Both the position numbers and the translations under genes were made by a program. A stretch of 60,000 nucleotides of DNA from Membranipora membranacea (lineage: Eukaryota; Bryozoa; Gymnolaemata; Cheilostomatida; Membraniporidae): positions 33,890,162-33,950,161 of the forward strand of contig OU612067.1 in assembly GCA_914767715.1 (NCBI GenBank), given 5' to 3'. Numbering within the stretch: position 1 is the stretch's first letter; each line of letters starts with the position of its first letter. Shown one piece after another: positions 42,616 through 55,319 of the stretch. The notes under the pieces are model-generated. The model was not told the origin of the DNA. It saw only the letters and a program-made list of their open reading frames with translations, and ran no database searches.

Positions 42616-42936
42616 TTTGTGACTGTCCATATCGAGAGCCCAGCTGCTTATCACCATTCTAAATTGGTCAGATCATCTAACTGGAGCATACCATGATGTT
42701 CTGGCTGCCACTATGATGGCCAAAGTTGTACCATGGGGATGGTGGTGGTATCTCATTGAATGAGTGTATAAAGCCTCTTTTTTATATGGTACTTTGGGGA
42801 TCTATTTTTCGCAAACACTAGTTATTTGAAGCTCCTATGATTTAGAGATGTCTGGTTTGCGAAGAAAGGTGCACTAAGCCAACAGTGGATAGATGTGTAG
42901 TTGCCTCATCACAGAACACACATACTTTCATTGCAG

Positions 42937-45031
42937 GTTCATGAGCCGCGCGAAAACAACCACCCCATTCATTCATCATAAAATCTACCTCCGTCAAGCA
43001 TTTGCCTAGGAGTGATGGCAGTCAGTCACAAGTGTGAGCGGGAGAAATAATTACTTTTGAGCTTTTCATATTGTGAGGATGGGTATCGCACTGTAAAATA
43101 TTGCTTAAGCCGCGCGAAAACAACCACTCCCCAAGCTGTCTTATAAAGATATCTGTTAAAAAGTCTCAAACATAATGAACCGTGATTTTGCATCCGTAAT
43201 GCGATTATCATAAGGTGACTGTGTACCAAATTTCAGATTAGTAGGTCAGAACTTAATGACACAACGGATGATATGTCGTTCTTTGCAAGTTCATGAGCCG
43301 CGCGAAAATAACCACCCCATTCAGTCATCTTGAAATCTACCTCAATCAAGCATTTGCCTGTGAGTGATGAAGGTCAGTCACATGTGAGACCTGGAGAAAT
43401 AACCACTCTTGAGTTTTTCATATTGTGCCGCCTGGTATTGGACTGTAAAATATTGCTTAAGCCGCGCGAAAACAGCCACCCCCCCCCCCAAAGTGTCTTA
43501 TAAAGATTATCTGTCAAAAAGTCTCAATCATAATGAACCATGATTTGGCAGCCATAATGTGAATGTCATAAGGTGACTGTGTACCAAATTTCAGAAAAGT
43601 AGGTCAGAACTTAATGACACAACGGATGATATGTCGTTCTTTGCAAGTTCATGAGCCGCGCGAAAACAACCACCCCATTCATTCATCTTGAAATCTACCT
43701 CAATCAGGAATTTGCCTGTGAGTGATGACAGTCAGTCACAAGTGAGACTGGGAGAAATAACCGCTTTCGAGCTTTTCATATTGTGCGGCCTGATATTGCG
43801 CGAAAACAACCACCCCCCAAGCTGTCTCATAAAGATTATCTGTCAAAAAGTCTCAAACGAAATGAACCATGATTTTCTAGCAATAATGTGATTGTCATGA
43901 AGTGACTGTGTACCTAATTTTGGTTTAAAAGGTTAGAAATTAATGACACAACAGATGATATGTCGTTCTTTGCAAGTTCATGAGCCGCGCGAAAGCAACC
44001 ACCCCATTCGGTCATCTTGAAATCTACCTCAATCAAGCATTTGCCTGTGAGTGATGACAGTCAGTCACAAGTGAGACTGGGAGAAATGACCGCTTTCGAG
44101 CTTTTCATATTGTGCGGCCTGATATTGCCCTGTAAAGCATTGCTTAAGCCGCGCAAAAACAACCACCCCCCAAAGTGTCTTATAAATATAATCTGTCAAA
44201 AAGTCTCAATCATAATTGACCATGATTTGGCAGCCATAATGTGATTGTCATAAGGTGACTGTGTACCAAATTTCAGATTAGTAGGTCAGAACTTAATGAC
44301 ACAACGGATGATATGTCGTTCTTTGCAAGTTCATGAGCCGCGCGAAAACAACCACCCCATTCATTCATCTTGAATTCTACCTCAATCAAGCATTTGCCTG
44401 TGAGTGATAAAAGTCAGTCACAAGTGAGACCTGGAGAAATAACGACTTTTGAGTTTTTCATATTGTGCTGCCTGGTATTGGACTGTAAAATATTGCTTAA
44501 GCCGCGCGAAAACAACCACCCCCCAAGCTGTCTTATAAAGATTATCTGTCAAAAAGTCGCAAACGAAATGAACCATGATTTTCTAGTAATAATGTGATTG
44601 TCATGAAGTGACTGTGTACCTAATTTTGGATTAAAAGGTTAGAAATTAATGACACAACGGATGATATGTCGTTCTTTGCAAGTTCATGAGCCGCGCGAAA
44701 ACAACCACCCCATTCAGTCATCTTGAAATCTAACTCAATCAAGCATTTGCCTGTAAGTGATGAAAGTCAGTCACATGTGAGACCTGGAGAAATAACGACT
44801 TTTGAGTTTTTCATATTGTGCCGCCTGGTATTGGACTGTAAAATATTGAAGCCGCGCGAAAACAACCACCCCCCAAAGTGTCTTATAAAGATTATCTGTC
44901 AAAAAGTCTCAATCATAATGAACCATGATTTGGCAGCCATAATGTGATTGTCATAAGGTGACTGTGCACCAAATTTCAGATTAGTAGGTCAGAACTTAAT
45001 GACACAACGGTTGATATGTTGTTCTTTGCAA
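42937..45031 (+). repeat. tandem 353-bp units, left arm (six units)
   Basis: Units begin GTTCATGAGCCGCGCGAAAA at 42937, 43289, 43647, 43976, 44329 and 44682. Each contains the motif GCCGCGCGAAAACAACCACC twice (after TTCATGA and after GCTTAA), so the unit is itself a diverged dimer. The 43976 unit start follows a shortened unit (329 bp). Short ORFs recurring once per unit are a by-product. Confidence 0.9.
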
Positions 45032-46255
45032 TGTTTTACAGTCCAATACCAGGCGGCACAATATGAAAACCTCAAAAGTGGTTATTTCTCCAGGTCTCAC
45101 TTGTGACTGACTTTCATCACTTACAGGCAAATGCTTGATTGAGGTAGATTTCAAGATGACTGAATTGGGTGGTTGTTTTCGCGCGGCTCATGAACTTGCA
45201 GAGAACGACATATCATCCGTTGTGTCATTAATTTCTAACCTTTTAATCCAAAATTAGGTACACAGTCACTTCATGACAATCACATCATTGCTAGAAAATC
45301 ATGGTTCATTTCGTTTGAGACTTTTTGACAGATAATCTCTATAAGACAGCTTGGGGGGTGGTTGTTTTCGCGCGGCTTAAGCAATGTTTTACAGTCCAAT
45401 ACCAGGCCGCACAATATGAAAACCTCAAAAGTGGTTATTTCTCCAGGTCTCACTTGTGACTGACTTTCATCACTCACAGGCAAATGCGTGATTGAGGTAG
45501 ATTTCAAGATGAATGAATGGGGTGGTTGTTTTCGCGCGGCTCATGAACTTGCAAAGAAAGACATATCATCCGTTGTGTCATTAAGTTCTGACCTACTAAT
45601 CTGAAATTTGGTACACAGGCACCTTATGACAATCACATTATGGCTGCCAAATCATGGTTCATTATGATTGAGACTTTTTTTTACAGATAATCTTTATAAG
45701 ACACTTTTGGGGGTGGTTGTTTTCGCGCGGCTTAAGCAATATTTTACAGTCCAATACCAGGCGGCACAATATGAAAAACTCAAAAGTCGTTATTTCTCCA
45801 GGTCTCACTTGTGACTGACTTTCATCACTCACAGGCAAATGCTTGATTGAGGTAGATTTCAAGATGACTGAATGGGGTGGTTGTTTTCGCGCGGCTCATT
45901 AACTTGCAAAGAACGACATATCATCCGCTGTGTCATTAAGTTCTGACCTACTAATCTGAAATTTGGTACACAGTCACCTTATGACAATCGCATTATGGAT
46001 GCAAAATCACAGTTCATTATGTTTGAGACTTTTTAACAGATATCTTTATAAGACAGCTTGGGGGGTGGTTGTTTTCGCGCGGCTTAAGCAATATTTTACA
46101 GTGCAATACCCATCCTCACAATATGAAAAGCTCAAAAGTAATTATTTCTCCAGGTCTCACTTGTGACTGACTGCCATCACTCCTAGACAAATGCTTGACG
46201 GAGGTAGATTTTATGATGAATGAATGGGGTGGATGTTTTCGCGCGGCTCATGAAC
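45032..46255 (-). repeat. tandem 353-bp units, right arm (about three and a half units, inverted)
   Basis: Reverse-complement units end in CGCGGCTCATGAAC or a variant at about 45195, 45548, 45903 and 46255. The arm is about 0.8 kb shorter than the left one, so unit number has changed since the palindrome formed. The junction near 45031 joins the end of one unit to the middle of an inverted one. Confidence 0.88.
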
Positions 46256-46572
46256 CTGCAATGAAAGTATGTGTGTTCTGTGATGTGACAACTACACATC
46301 CATCCACTGTTGGCTTAGTGCACCTTTCTTCGCAAACCAGACATCTCTAAATCATAGGAGCTTCAAAAAACTGTTTGCGAAAAATAGATCTCCAAGTACC
46401 ATATGAAAAAGAGGCTTTATACACTCATTCAATGAGATACCACCACCATCCCCATGGTACAACTTTGGCCATCATAGTGGCAGCCAGAACATCATGGTAT
46501 GCTCCAGTTAGATGATCTGACCCATTTAGAATGGTGATAAACAGCTGGGCACTCGATATGGACAGTCACAAA

Positions 46573-46658
46573 TAGGGGGGACAGTTTACAATAGGGGGGG
46601 ACAGTTTACAATAGGGGGGGGGGACAGTTTACAATAGGGGGGGGACAGTTTACAATAG
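46573..46658 (-). repeat. subterminal 20-bp repeats, right arm
   Basis: Inverted counterpart of 42534-42615: repeats of GGGGGGACAGTTTACAATAG with G-run length variation. Confidence 0.88.
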
Positions 46659-46753
46659 GCCTGTTTTTATTGTAAAGTGTCCCCGGGACAGTTTACAATA
46701 TTGTAAAGTGTCCCGGGGTTTTTTCGCGCGGGGGACAGTTTACAATACTACAC

Positions 46754-47571
46754 CGGCACTATCTTTTGAATACTTTGATTGGGCAATCAGAACTTTGACT
46801 GCAAAATATTTACATTTGTGTATTGAACAATTTTTACAAACATTTAATACTCGTGAAATATGTATGTGGTAATGAACCCCTTCTCAGCTCTCTTGTAAGT
46901 TCATGACCGTGACTCCCCACAAAACAACTCTTAGTTCGTCCTCTGGTGTATACACCCAATACCCAACAAATAGCTGTTTTGGGAAGTTCAAGGCTAATAT
47001 TAGGGGTTACGAGACCGTGAAGAGGAGGTTGAGTCTCTTCAGAGAGGGTGTCAGTTTGTCAAGAGGGGTTGTGGCACAGTTATTTGGGGCTCTGAAATTG
47101 TCATAAGAGTTTGCGAGGCTATCATGGGTGGCTTTGATGCAGTCATTAGAGGTTGCGAGGCTGAGTCTATTAAGTAAAGGATGTTTAAAATATTTGCACA
47201 TGAGGCATACATTTTGTATCATTAATATTATTAATATATATCTCGAAAGGACGAGTTTACAGCTCACTTTCATCAAAATTTAATCTGTAGTCCTCAAATG
47301 ATGTGGCTTCTAAAGGCAGGCCAGCCAGTCCTTATGTTGTACCTTTGATTTTCATTGATATCTGGATGAACATATGACGAAACATTGTGATGATTTAACT
47401 GTTGATGTTTGGTAGTATAGCCTGGCCTATATATATGGAAGCATATGTCTCTTTATACTTTGTAAGCAGGAGAACTTATTTTGAGAATGATCGTATAAAT
47501 TATATGTTTTCTATTCTAAATTCTATATTTCAATTGCTATTAAAGATCATCAGTTGGAGGAACAATCATGT
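46754..47571. repeat. spacer upstream of copy 3, continues duplicated 3' flank
   Basis: Resumes the paralogous spacer (equivalent to 8620-9434) after the palindrome and runs into the first bases of exon 1 of copy 3 (ATGTCAT at 47568-47574). Contains a 67-codon ORF at 46903-47106 paralogous to 8805-9008. Confidence 0.8.
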
Positions 47572-47770
47572 CATGCGTTTCATGCCCCTGAGTTGTCTGA
47601 CAATTCTGTACAATTCTAGAATTGTCGAGATTTGACCCATTTACAATGAACCAACCAGCTTTCCATTATCATTTAATTAAACTTGCCTGCTAAATAAATT
47701 ACATTCACTATTGTGTTGTTATAGAATGAGCCTTCACAGTGTAAGACAATATAATATAATAGGCTTGATT
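47572..47770 (+). mobile_element. CACTG-family element terminus
   Basis: About 200 bp aligning with 15863-16060: CATGCGTTTCATGCCC, then GTCTGACAATTCTGTACAAT, the self-complementary AATTCTAGAATT block, and GCCTGCTAAATAAATTACAT. Beyond about 47770 the match to the short elements is lost. Confidence 0.8.
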
Positions 47771-48483
47771 TTACATGTAATGTATTTCTATGTAATGACA
47801 AGACAACCTATACTACGTTCTAGTAAAGATAACTCATGTAAACTTCACCCTCACAAACAAAACACTTACCACTCAGCGAGAACCTACAATAATTTAGATA
47901 GAAACATTGAAATGGCCTGTGGTAGGGTTGCCAACTGCAACCATAGCAAAACTGACAAATTTACTTTAAAATGGGCTAAGCACTAGGGCTGCAGTATTCA
48001 CTTTTCTGACTGGTATTCCCAATACAAGTTAGTGACAGTAAGCTCAACTTGATTTAAATAAGTCATTAAAAGTCTTCCAGGATGAGGGTACAGTTAAATT
48101 TTCAAGTTACTTGTCATGTACTGAGGTTAATTAATGAAAGGTCTTAGAATGAATACTGACATTTATACAGAGTGACAGTGTATTAGATACCAAACATAGT
48201 CAGAATTCATACTGCAAGACTGTTCATTTTTGTTATTGTAACGATCAATTGCTGCATTTTATTCCACCAAGCTGCTTCCTTCAAATTTAGAACAATAACT
48301 CACCGCTGACCATATATGTCCTAGAAACAGAATATCCATCTTATTGCGCTCCAATGATAGATTCAGCTCCTTACTGGCACACACAGACAGGTCTTCCTTA
48401 TTCATAGTACGAGTTTGGTCAGCCAAAGATAAAACTCCCGGACTGTAATAAAACCGTAATCCATATTCATCATAGGTGCGTTT

Positions 48484-48886
48484 CTAACTGCTACACCGCT
48501 GACTGTCTATCATAACTTGTACCGGTAGCATCGTTGCCTGAAAATGAGACAAAATACATGTTCTTAATAAATAGCTGTCTGTTTGGAGAAATCAAATCAA
48601 TAGAACATAACCTGACGTGATGTGACCCACCAAGTTGACATATCTGCATAAATATTAAAAATCAGTTTGCTGTTAAAATGATTCAACTTACCCTTTGGAA
48701 TGCCTGAACGGAAAGTCAACAATGCTCTGATCATTTGAAGATAGATTGCACCATCAGGAATTGAACGAGTGCTTGCGTTCAAGGGAACGCTTTCACCCAA
48801 GTACTCACTTGCACATGCTAATTGTCCATTGAATGAGTGCTTTTCCAGGTATTTATCACAAAACCCAATAGTAAGACAATGAACGC
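48484..48886 (-). CDS. three minus-strand exons, 3' end of an unidentified gene
   Basis: In transcript order: 48886-48692, 48643-48612 and 48537-48484 (TAG at 48486-48484). Acceptors and donors are AG/GT and phases match (1, then 0). The encoded part is about 92 residues, with E-Y-L-G-E-S-V-P-L-N and D-G-A-I-Y-L-Q-M-I-R in the first exon and W-W-V-T-S-R-Q in the 32-nt microexon. The first acceptor is uncertain (chosen because stops lie just before it in the same frame). It may be an alternative 3' end of the gene at 49231-55319 or a neighbour. No family recognised. Confidence 0.5.
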
Positions 48887-48894
48887 CTATTTAC

Positions 48895-49083
48895 TATTGA
48901 GAACAAAATTCTATAGGCACAGTTTTCGGTTGTTGATGCCCAGCAACATCATTTTGCTTTTGACTATCAACTGTTTTAAATAACAAATCACCAATAAGCT
49001 CAAAGAATTGTCTTCTGTTTTTTAATGAGGGGGCAACTCTTGTGCTATCATGATCTAAGCGGGGAGTTCGCGACAAAATTACT
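48895..49083 (-). pseudogene. open minus-strand segment, possible exon
   Basis: A 60-codon open stretch from Met at 49076, with R-T-P-R-L-D-H-D-S-T and F-F-E-L-I-G-D-L-L-F, ends in TAG then TAA at about 48897-48892 and shares its frame with the exon at 48886-48692. A possible acceptor CCAG precedes it. Composition looks protein-like, but I cannot connect it to either neighbouring model with matching phases. Confidence 0.35.
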
Positions 49084-49230
49084 GGTCTAAGTCAGTATTC
49101 TCAGGCATCAAGTTGAAGATATTTATTGTAGAATAGATGATACCTGCACAAAGCTCTTTGATGATACATAGTCAGACTAAGCTAAATAAAAAATTAACAG
49201 CAACGTAAACAAAACATTAAATATCAGGCT

Positions 49231-52200
49231 TCACAACACAGTTGTTGGTCCAGATCTTAAGAGAAGGCACTCTTTTTGACAGTTTCTCTTGCTTGAGGCA
49301 CATGACACCTCGTCTTCTGTCGAGCTGATAGAGAACAAACCGATATGAATAATAGGTACATGTTCAAGAGTGGGAGGTGGCTCAGTTGGTTAGAGCGCCT
49401 TTCCTTCAGCATGCAAGTTCAAATCCCAACGCAGTCCATCAACTACGAGTTTCGGGCGTTCATCATGGTTTTCCTTCTCCACTCTCTGGGTATGAGCATT
49501 CACACTGTTATATGAGTTGAACTCTTATCCAACAACACTATGACTGCCGAAAATCTTAAAGGGTAGAGGTAGCTCTTATTAGAAAAATGTTCAATTTTGT
49601 TGTCTACATATATATCAGTTAGTACAGAGTATACCCTGAATATTGTGAAACTAAGTAGCAGAAATGTCAACCATTTACCTCTTTGATGAGTCTTGCTGCA
49701 TTATCTGATATAAATGTTAGCCTGACCACTTCTGCTTCATCCTCAGAGCTCATAAGCTCATACGCTAACGGAAAAAGATCACCTATTAATTCTCTCCCTC
49801 GTAATCTCTCTTTCCGACTTGACCCTACAGCTCTGTTGGATCTTTCTGCAGGACATCTTCAAGATGGTCAAGCTGTCAGCTTTCGAGTAGCCTTTTGCCG
49901 TCATGGCATCAGTGAAGAGAAGGGCTACTCTGGTATTATTCTCTGACTGGAAGCTGGAAAGAGAGGCTCTCAATAATCAAACAGAACCAAAGAACCACAA
50001 AAAGTATTTATGTAGAACAAAGTTAACTTACTCAAGACAGAATAAAATATCTTTGCTTATGAGCATGGTAAGGAGTTATTTTATCTTTCTCACTTGACCG
50101 CACCAGCTTATTTCAATTCAAAGAATTAAATCATTCAATTATTGACAACATTCCGGATAAACGTTGCCCTTATCGCACTTAGAAAATAAAACGGACAGGC
50201 CACTTTCGATTTCTACTGCCATAGAAAAGCTCATTAGAGCCAGGGATAGGGCATTCAAAAAGAGATGCAAGTTCTGGAAAGTTTTGCGTGCTTTGGTACA
50301 ACGTAGTATCAGAGGCAGTAAAAGGGCATTAATAAGAAATAAACTGAATGAAAACCAGAAAACTATAGAGTGGTGTTCAAAATTAAAATCAGTGATAGAT
50401 CCTAAGGAAACAAACCGTGCAGACAGGCTTTCTACAACAGAAGCCAGTGTAATGAGAACCTCTTTATTCTGTGGAAAACTAAATCATCTGTTCAAATACT
50501 GGAGTATGACATGCATTCAGAGCCTCTAAGTCTCGGTGAAACTAAACATCTCATGAACAAGTTGGATGTTGGGAAGTCAACATCATCTGAAGACTTTCCA
50601 ACATGGGTCTCAGTGCAAGGTAAAGAACATGGGTTGCTTGCCTCCTAATGATATATTAAATTGGATGCTGTTTGCATCGGAATTTCCAAATAAAGGGAAG
50701 AGAATGCAAAGCCGACAAATCCCTAAGGTTGCTTGCCGGTCCAATTACAAAGGCTATCGGCCAGTGTCAATATTGTTTCACCTGGGAAAGCTTTCTGAGT
50801 AGGTAATAATAAACAATATGAGATCCAAATTCGCAGAAGTAATAGAGCCATCACAGTTTGCTTGCCAGCCTACACTGATCACGTGAGAATGAAAATATCT
50901 GATCGATAGAGAGTGAACTAATTCTCTTAGCATGAGTACCATCACAAGGAAGTTGGTGTGACAACCCAAGTTAATTTTACTTATTAGGAGCGGGTACATG
51001 ATAGGTACTCGTACTAAATTGACTCTAACGATCAGAGATACACATGATAATAGTATAGTCATGAAGACAGTTTGTTACCAGCCGCACACTGGGACAGTCG
51101 ACGCCTTGATCAAACTGCATGATGATTCCACATCAGAGCTTGACAACTCAAATGTAAAGTACATTCAAAGTGCCACCTTGGACTTTATTGAGGCATTCGA
51201 TCGACCGCAACCTGCTGTGCCCATCAAGAAATTTGAATGATACAAGTTCAAACCCTCTTATCATCTCACTTATATCTTACTTTTCGGCAGGGGGGAAGTC
51301 TGGGGGCTCGGACTTGGTAATGAGAAGTCACGGTACATTAGCACCAAGGTTGGCGCTCCTCAGGTACCAAACTAGGACCAATTCTATGGCTCTTGTATTC
51401 CAACAACCTGTCTGCGGATGGCTTTAACCACATGAAATATGTGACGGTACATCGTTTTAAACCTCTAGTGTTAACCTCAGCCACACGTCAGCAGCCTCAG
51501 TATTAACGACACAACCACGGGCCGCTTATTTTAACATGCAGCTGAATTCTGAAAAGCCTGAGGTCACGAACACCAAATTTAGCTATAGGTTAAAGTATGA
51601 ACAATATGTAGTGATTGATAATCGCTCAGTGTCCCCTAATGCCTAAACAAAATTCCTTGGAGTTTTGAAAAAAAAGCTATCGCTTAACAAACGTGTAGAT
51701 CTTTGGTTACAAAGTGTAGCTCTATACTTTTTCCCAATGAAGTTACTTAAGACTATTGGTTTAGACTAGCAGGGATTATCGATGTTTTATTTTACTATCA
51801 TCAGATCAATACTGGGCTATGCCATTCCAGCTAGCAAAAATCCAAAGATCTGCCATGTCTTCATTTTTGACATGTTCTATGCTCATTTCTTAAGATCGTT
51901 GCTAACGAGGCACACCCTCATTTTATTAATTAATTTTTGACAATTCTACCCGAATAACGTCTCTAGCTAAATCTATTTTAAGACCCAAGCTATGTCGTAC
52001 TGAAAAAAAGGACGTAAGAGCTTTTTCATGAATTACCATGACAACAGATTGATATACAAGGAATAACCTTATAGTTGCTTTTTTTTAAACTTTTTCACCA
52101 CACATGTCACACCACCGCATTGCATTCAAAACCACCGTCTTTGATGATGACAGAGTGAAATAAACCCAATCCAATCCAAATCCAACATTTTGGGAAAACA

Positions 52201-55200
52201 ACCTCATACATTGAGACAATGCAATGGAAAGATGGGGTATTGAAACAAAATCAGTATTCATGAATTGCCCTGGGTGTTGCAACAATCAACTTCATGAGGT
52301 TTATATGTGAACACTTTCAAGAGTTGATTTTGGTGCTGAAACTTCTTTTTGCTACCCACAGAGGCTTGGTATGTAGAGACAATATACGAGTATCAAAGTA
52401 AATATCAAATATAATATAAGTACATACCTCTCGTTGCCATCAAACTCTTCGTGGAGGACCCAATACGTGTTCCTTCCAATAGAGAAATCCTCTTTTGTTA
52501 GCTTTCTTGCGTTGTTGTTTGTTGATACTGATGTTATAATCTTGGCTGAAATAAAAACACCCGTTTTTTAAGCTAGAAGCAGCTAGGGCAGCTCTTCTTT
52601 CATGTTGTTTGTAGGTAAGAGAAATGAGGTTAAAGGTATGATGGCCAATGAACTAAACTGTTATGTTCATTGCTTAAACCTACATTGTGGTGACTGAAGC
52701 TAAGGCAGGTACAATAGTTTAACCTATTTATGTCCGTAGTGCAAGCAACAGTGAACTATGGTATGCTGTGGTGTGGTGTGGTGCGGTGTGGTGCGGGGTG
52801 GAGTGGTACAGTACGGTGTGGTATAGTATATGAACGCTGAACCTACCTAGTCCGTTGATCTTTGCTTGACAATCAATATGGTCTGGGTATGCTGGTCCGG
52901 AGGTGTCCCCAAAACTACCTATTGACGCTACAATGTAACATTATATCATGAATTATAGTGCGATGATGATAATATAGGGAAAACGAGTAATACTATCACA
53001 CCTGGTTTAAAACTATTGTAAATCTTGTGTGTGTGTGTCTGTTATACAAGAGGTCTCAATATGGTAGTGTCAGGCAGGGCATCCGACCAAAGTAGCTCCT
53101 ATTGCACATCAGTACAAAGGCTGTTGACCCTCAGATTAAAATCTCATTTAAGGGGTTTCTAACATGGTATCATGACTATTAACAATTGAAAGTCTTAGGA
53201 GCAATTCAAAATAATTATGGTGTGGACCCTCAAACTACGAGATGTTTGCAGCAATATCCTCAGTTCTTGAGTTGTTGAATGGACAGAACATTAAAATCAC
53301 AACATAAGATGAGTTTATAGGGTAAGGGAAAGAGATATATCAGCCAGTTTCTAGGTTCTCTTGCAACCAAACCTCTAAGTGGCGCTATTACAATAATACT
53401 CACAGATATCTGTGCAAGACAGGTTATCACTCGACGATTTGCGCTGAGAAGAAGACAAGCTATAACCACTGGTACTGCTATGCGGAGTGGAAACTAGAAA
53501 AAATATTCATCATGGAGAATAAATCAATAGTAGCGGACATCAATGACAGAGCCTTAACATTTTCTGGTATAAAGGATGCAGTTAATATCTGTGAAATCGA
53601 GTTAGGGGTGGTTCATTACCCGTAGGTCAATGGCTCCAGAGGATGATCAGACCACACAAATGTCCCATCCTGTGGTGTACAACAAATGTACATATATAGT
53701 TATATATATTCATAAATATATATGTATCATTGATCAGACGTGAGAGACCGCTTCCTTCAAAACATACTTTATATTTTGAATTGTAGTTTCTTAGTTTGTA
53801 ACTGTGTCACAGAGCCCTACCCTTCGTTTGTAAAACGACACAAAACCAAATGTTTTTGGAGAAAGCCCTTGTGTTTCAGTGATGCCATACTTTGCAATGG
53901 GGAAGAGCTGAAATATATTTGGTTGGCTAGTTAGGCAGGTTATCGGATTGACAGCATTAAGTTTTTAACATATCATATTAAAACACATACCGCAGAGGGG
54001 TTTAGGTGCTGCCGACTCTTGTATCTGCTGCTGGTTTACTGCTTTTCTGGTGGTATTATTGGTGTAGAGTGTGGAATCTGCGAAACAATAGGAAAACTTA
54101 ATAAGTACTAGTTACTGTGTAGTGTGTACAAAAGTAACAGGCAACTCCCTTGGAATCATTTGTCATTGTAGACTAGATTTTGATGATTATGGTGAAAGAG
54201 GGTTAAAAATAGGTCCTAAATAAAGAAACAATTATAGTAGTCATCAAGAATGCTATATCGTAGCTTAAAATGTGAATAGACACTTTTAATTTACTCAACT
54301 GCAAAATTCGTTTCAGGAGAAGGCCATAGAAAACATAGACCTGTTAAGACATCTAGACATGATTTATCATTATGTGTTCAATGTTTCATCGAATATTTGG
54401 CCAAAAAGGCGAATGATCTTTTTTTAAATTATTCGAAAACTTACTTAAAACAGCAACCGAAACACACTGTTCCTGTTGGCGGCTACATATAGAATAGTTA
54501 TCATTAACCATTTTACAAAGTTGATTCCTCTTTACATCATTAATTCAAAACCGACCCTACTCCAATGTCACTGAATGGATATACAGCTTCCTAATGAATC
54601 GCACCCAAAGAACAATAGTAGATGGCAATATCTCAAAACCCATCATAACAACACTGGCGCTCCCCAGGGTTGCTGTTTATCTCCGCTTTTGTTTTCAATA
54701 TATACCAATAGGATTACCTCAGACTTGAGCAATATTACTGCCATTAAATACGCAGACGACACCTGTATAATTGAATGCATATCAAATCAATCAGATCTTA
54801 GTGCCTATCTTGATGAGATTAATAGAATTGTCTACAAACAGGAAAAATAATATTAGCAATTAAGTCATAAACAAAGTATAGCCAACACAATAAATTGTCT
54901 AAAACGAGCTATATCAGGGGAGCAGTAAAAAAAAAACACATGCCGCAATGTGATAGACACAAAAAGTAAGGGCTTATGACAGTCATTGCATATGCAGGTA
55001 AATTAATCTGACTTAGTACATTACGGTACAATTTTTTTTTTTTTACTAAAACTTGTCTTCAAAAAGCCCTTCTAACTGATCAGAAAAGCAAGAAAACCCA
55101 ACTCATGCTCAGTTGCAATTTCATTATCCTAAAGCAATCCGTTTGTCTGCAAGTGTGCGTCTACAGTATTGACAAAAGCTCACCAGCTGCGTTCCTTAGG

Positions 55201-55319
55201 CTTCTAGATGAGACAGGCACACAAGTTTTAGTGACTTCGGTAAAGAGGCGACTTGTTTCTTGTGTTGCGCGCTCCGACATATTGTGCTGCGAAGAGAGTC
55301 GAAGAATCTTTCGAGCCAT
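49231..55319 (-). CDS. minus-strand six-exon gene of unknown function
   Basis: Transcript order: 55319-55184 (ATG at 55319-55317; the exon extends up to 55334), 54077-53991, 53493-53404, 52918-52847, 52545-52428, 49324-49231 with TGA. All junctions are AG/GT, and the phases 1-1, 1-1, 1-1, 1-2, 2-stop agree at every join, giving 198 residues, which is hard to obtain by chance. The product looks hydrophilic and Ser/Thr/Asn-rich, with M-A-R-K-I-L-R-L at the start, Q-R-K-S-S-S-D-N-L-S in the third exon, and a better-conserved-looking block R-K-L-T-K-E-D-F-S-I-G-R-N-T-Y-W in the fifth. No signal peptide or membrane helix. Because exons 2-4 are phase 1-1, any can be skipped in frame. The last intron (3.1 kb) contains an opposite-strand dead LINE. 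The final exon and start codon are the least certain. Not a known transposase to my eye. Confidence 0.6.
49371..49437 (+). repeat. tRNA-derived SINE head
   Basis: GGAGGTGGCTCAGTTGGTTAG includes an A-box, and AGTTCAAATCCC a B-box, at tRNA-like spacing. The 3' acceptor arm does not pair well, so this is not a functional tRNA. The sequence after it is probably the SINE body; its end is not clear. Confidence 0.65.
50130..52185 (+). mobile_element. decayed LINE (non-LTR retrotransposon), same family as 16491-17340
   Basis: Pieces of RT in several frames, in the right order: R-D-R-A-F-K-K-R plus L-R-A-L-V-Q-R-S-I-R (about 50220-50340), K-L-D-V-G-K-S-T (about 50558), Y-R-P-V-S-I-L (about 50755), motif A D-F-I-E-A-F-D (about 51181-51201), K-V-G-A-P-Q (about 51343), then M-K-L-L-K-T-I-G matching M-R-L-L-K-R-M-G of the other copy. 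The YADD region is destroyed and stops are many. The 3' end has AATAAA followed by CCAATCC-type tandem bases (52158-52185). The 5' end is not defined. Confidence 0.8.
52755..52830 (+). repeat. GGTGTGGTGC minisatellite
   Basis: Imperfect tandem repeats of a GTGTGGTGCG-like unit about 10 bp long, in the intron of the minus-strand gene just after its 52847 donor side. Low complexity only. Confidence 0.85.
54558..54850 (+). mobile_element. reverse transcriptase fragment of a second LINE
   Basis: Encodes W-I-Y-S-F-L-M-N-R-T-Q-R, then after a frameshift G-A-P-Q-G-C-C-L-S-P-L-L-F and the catalytic Y-A-D-D-T-C-I-I. These are RT motifs between the finger region and motif C of non-LTR retrotransposons. 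Both ends are truncated. Differs from the LINE at 50.1-52.2 kb, whose motif B is followed by different residues. Confidence 0.88.

Larger units (their letters stand above)
42438..46753. mobile_element. 4.3-kb palindromic (foldback) element with GTGTAGTATTG ends
   Basis: The copy 1 spacer reads straight through the site (near 8618), giving an exact empty site. Ends are GTGTAGTATTGTAAACTGTC inward from both sides; a CG dinucleotide at 42436-42437 and 46754-46755 may be a 2-bp duplication, though the ends are also compatible with no duplication. The two arms meet near 45031 and are reverse complements, each consisting of terminal short repeats, a unique block of about 300 bp and tandem 353-bp units. 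No transposase; only the repeated 66-75-codon ORFs of the units, which are unlikely to be genes. Superfamily unknown. Confidence 0.88.

Noticed and set aside
43688-45862. Repeated 66-75-codon ORFs in the 353-bp units
   Set aside because: They recur only because the DNA unit recurs; termini shift with indels and there is no splice or start context.
42937-46255. CRISPR-like regular spacing of a short motif
   Set aside because: The whole 353-bp unit is repeated, not just a short repeat between unique spacers, and this is an animal genome.
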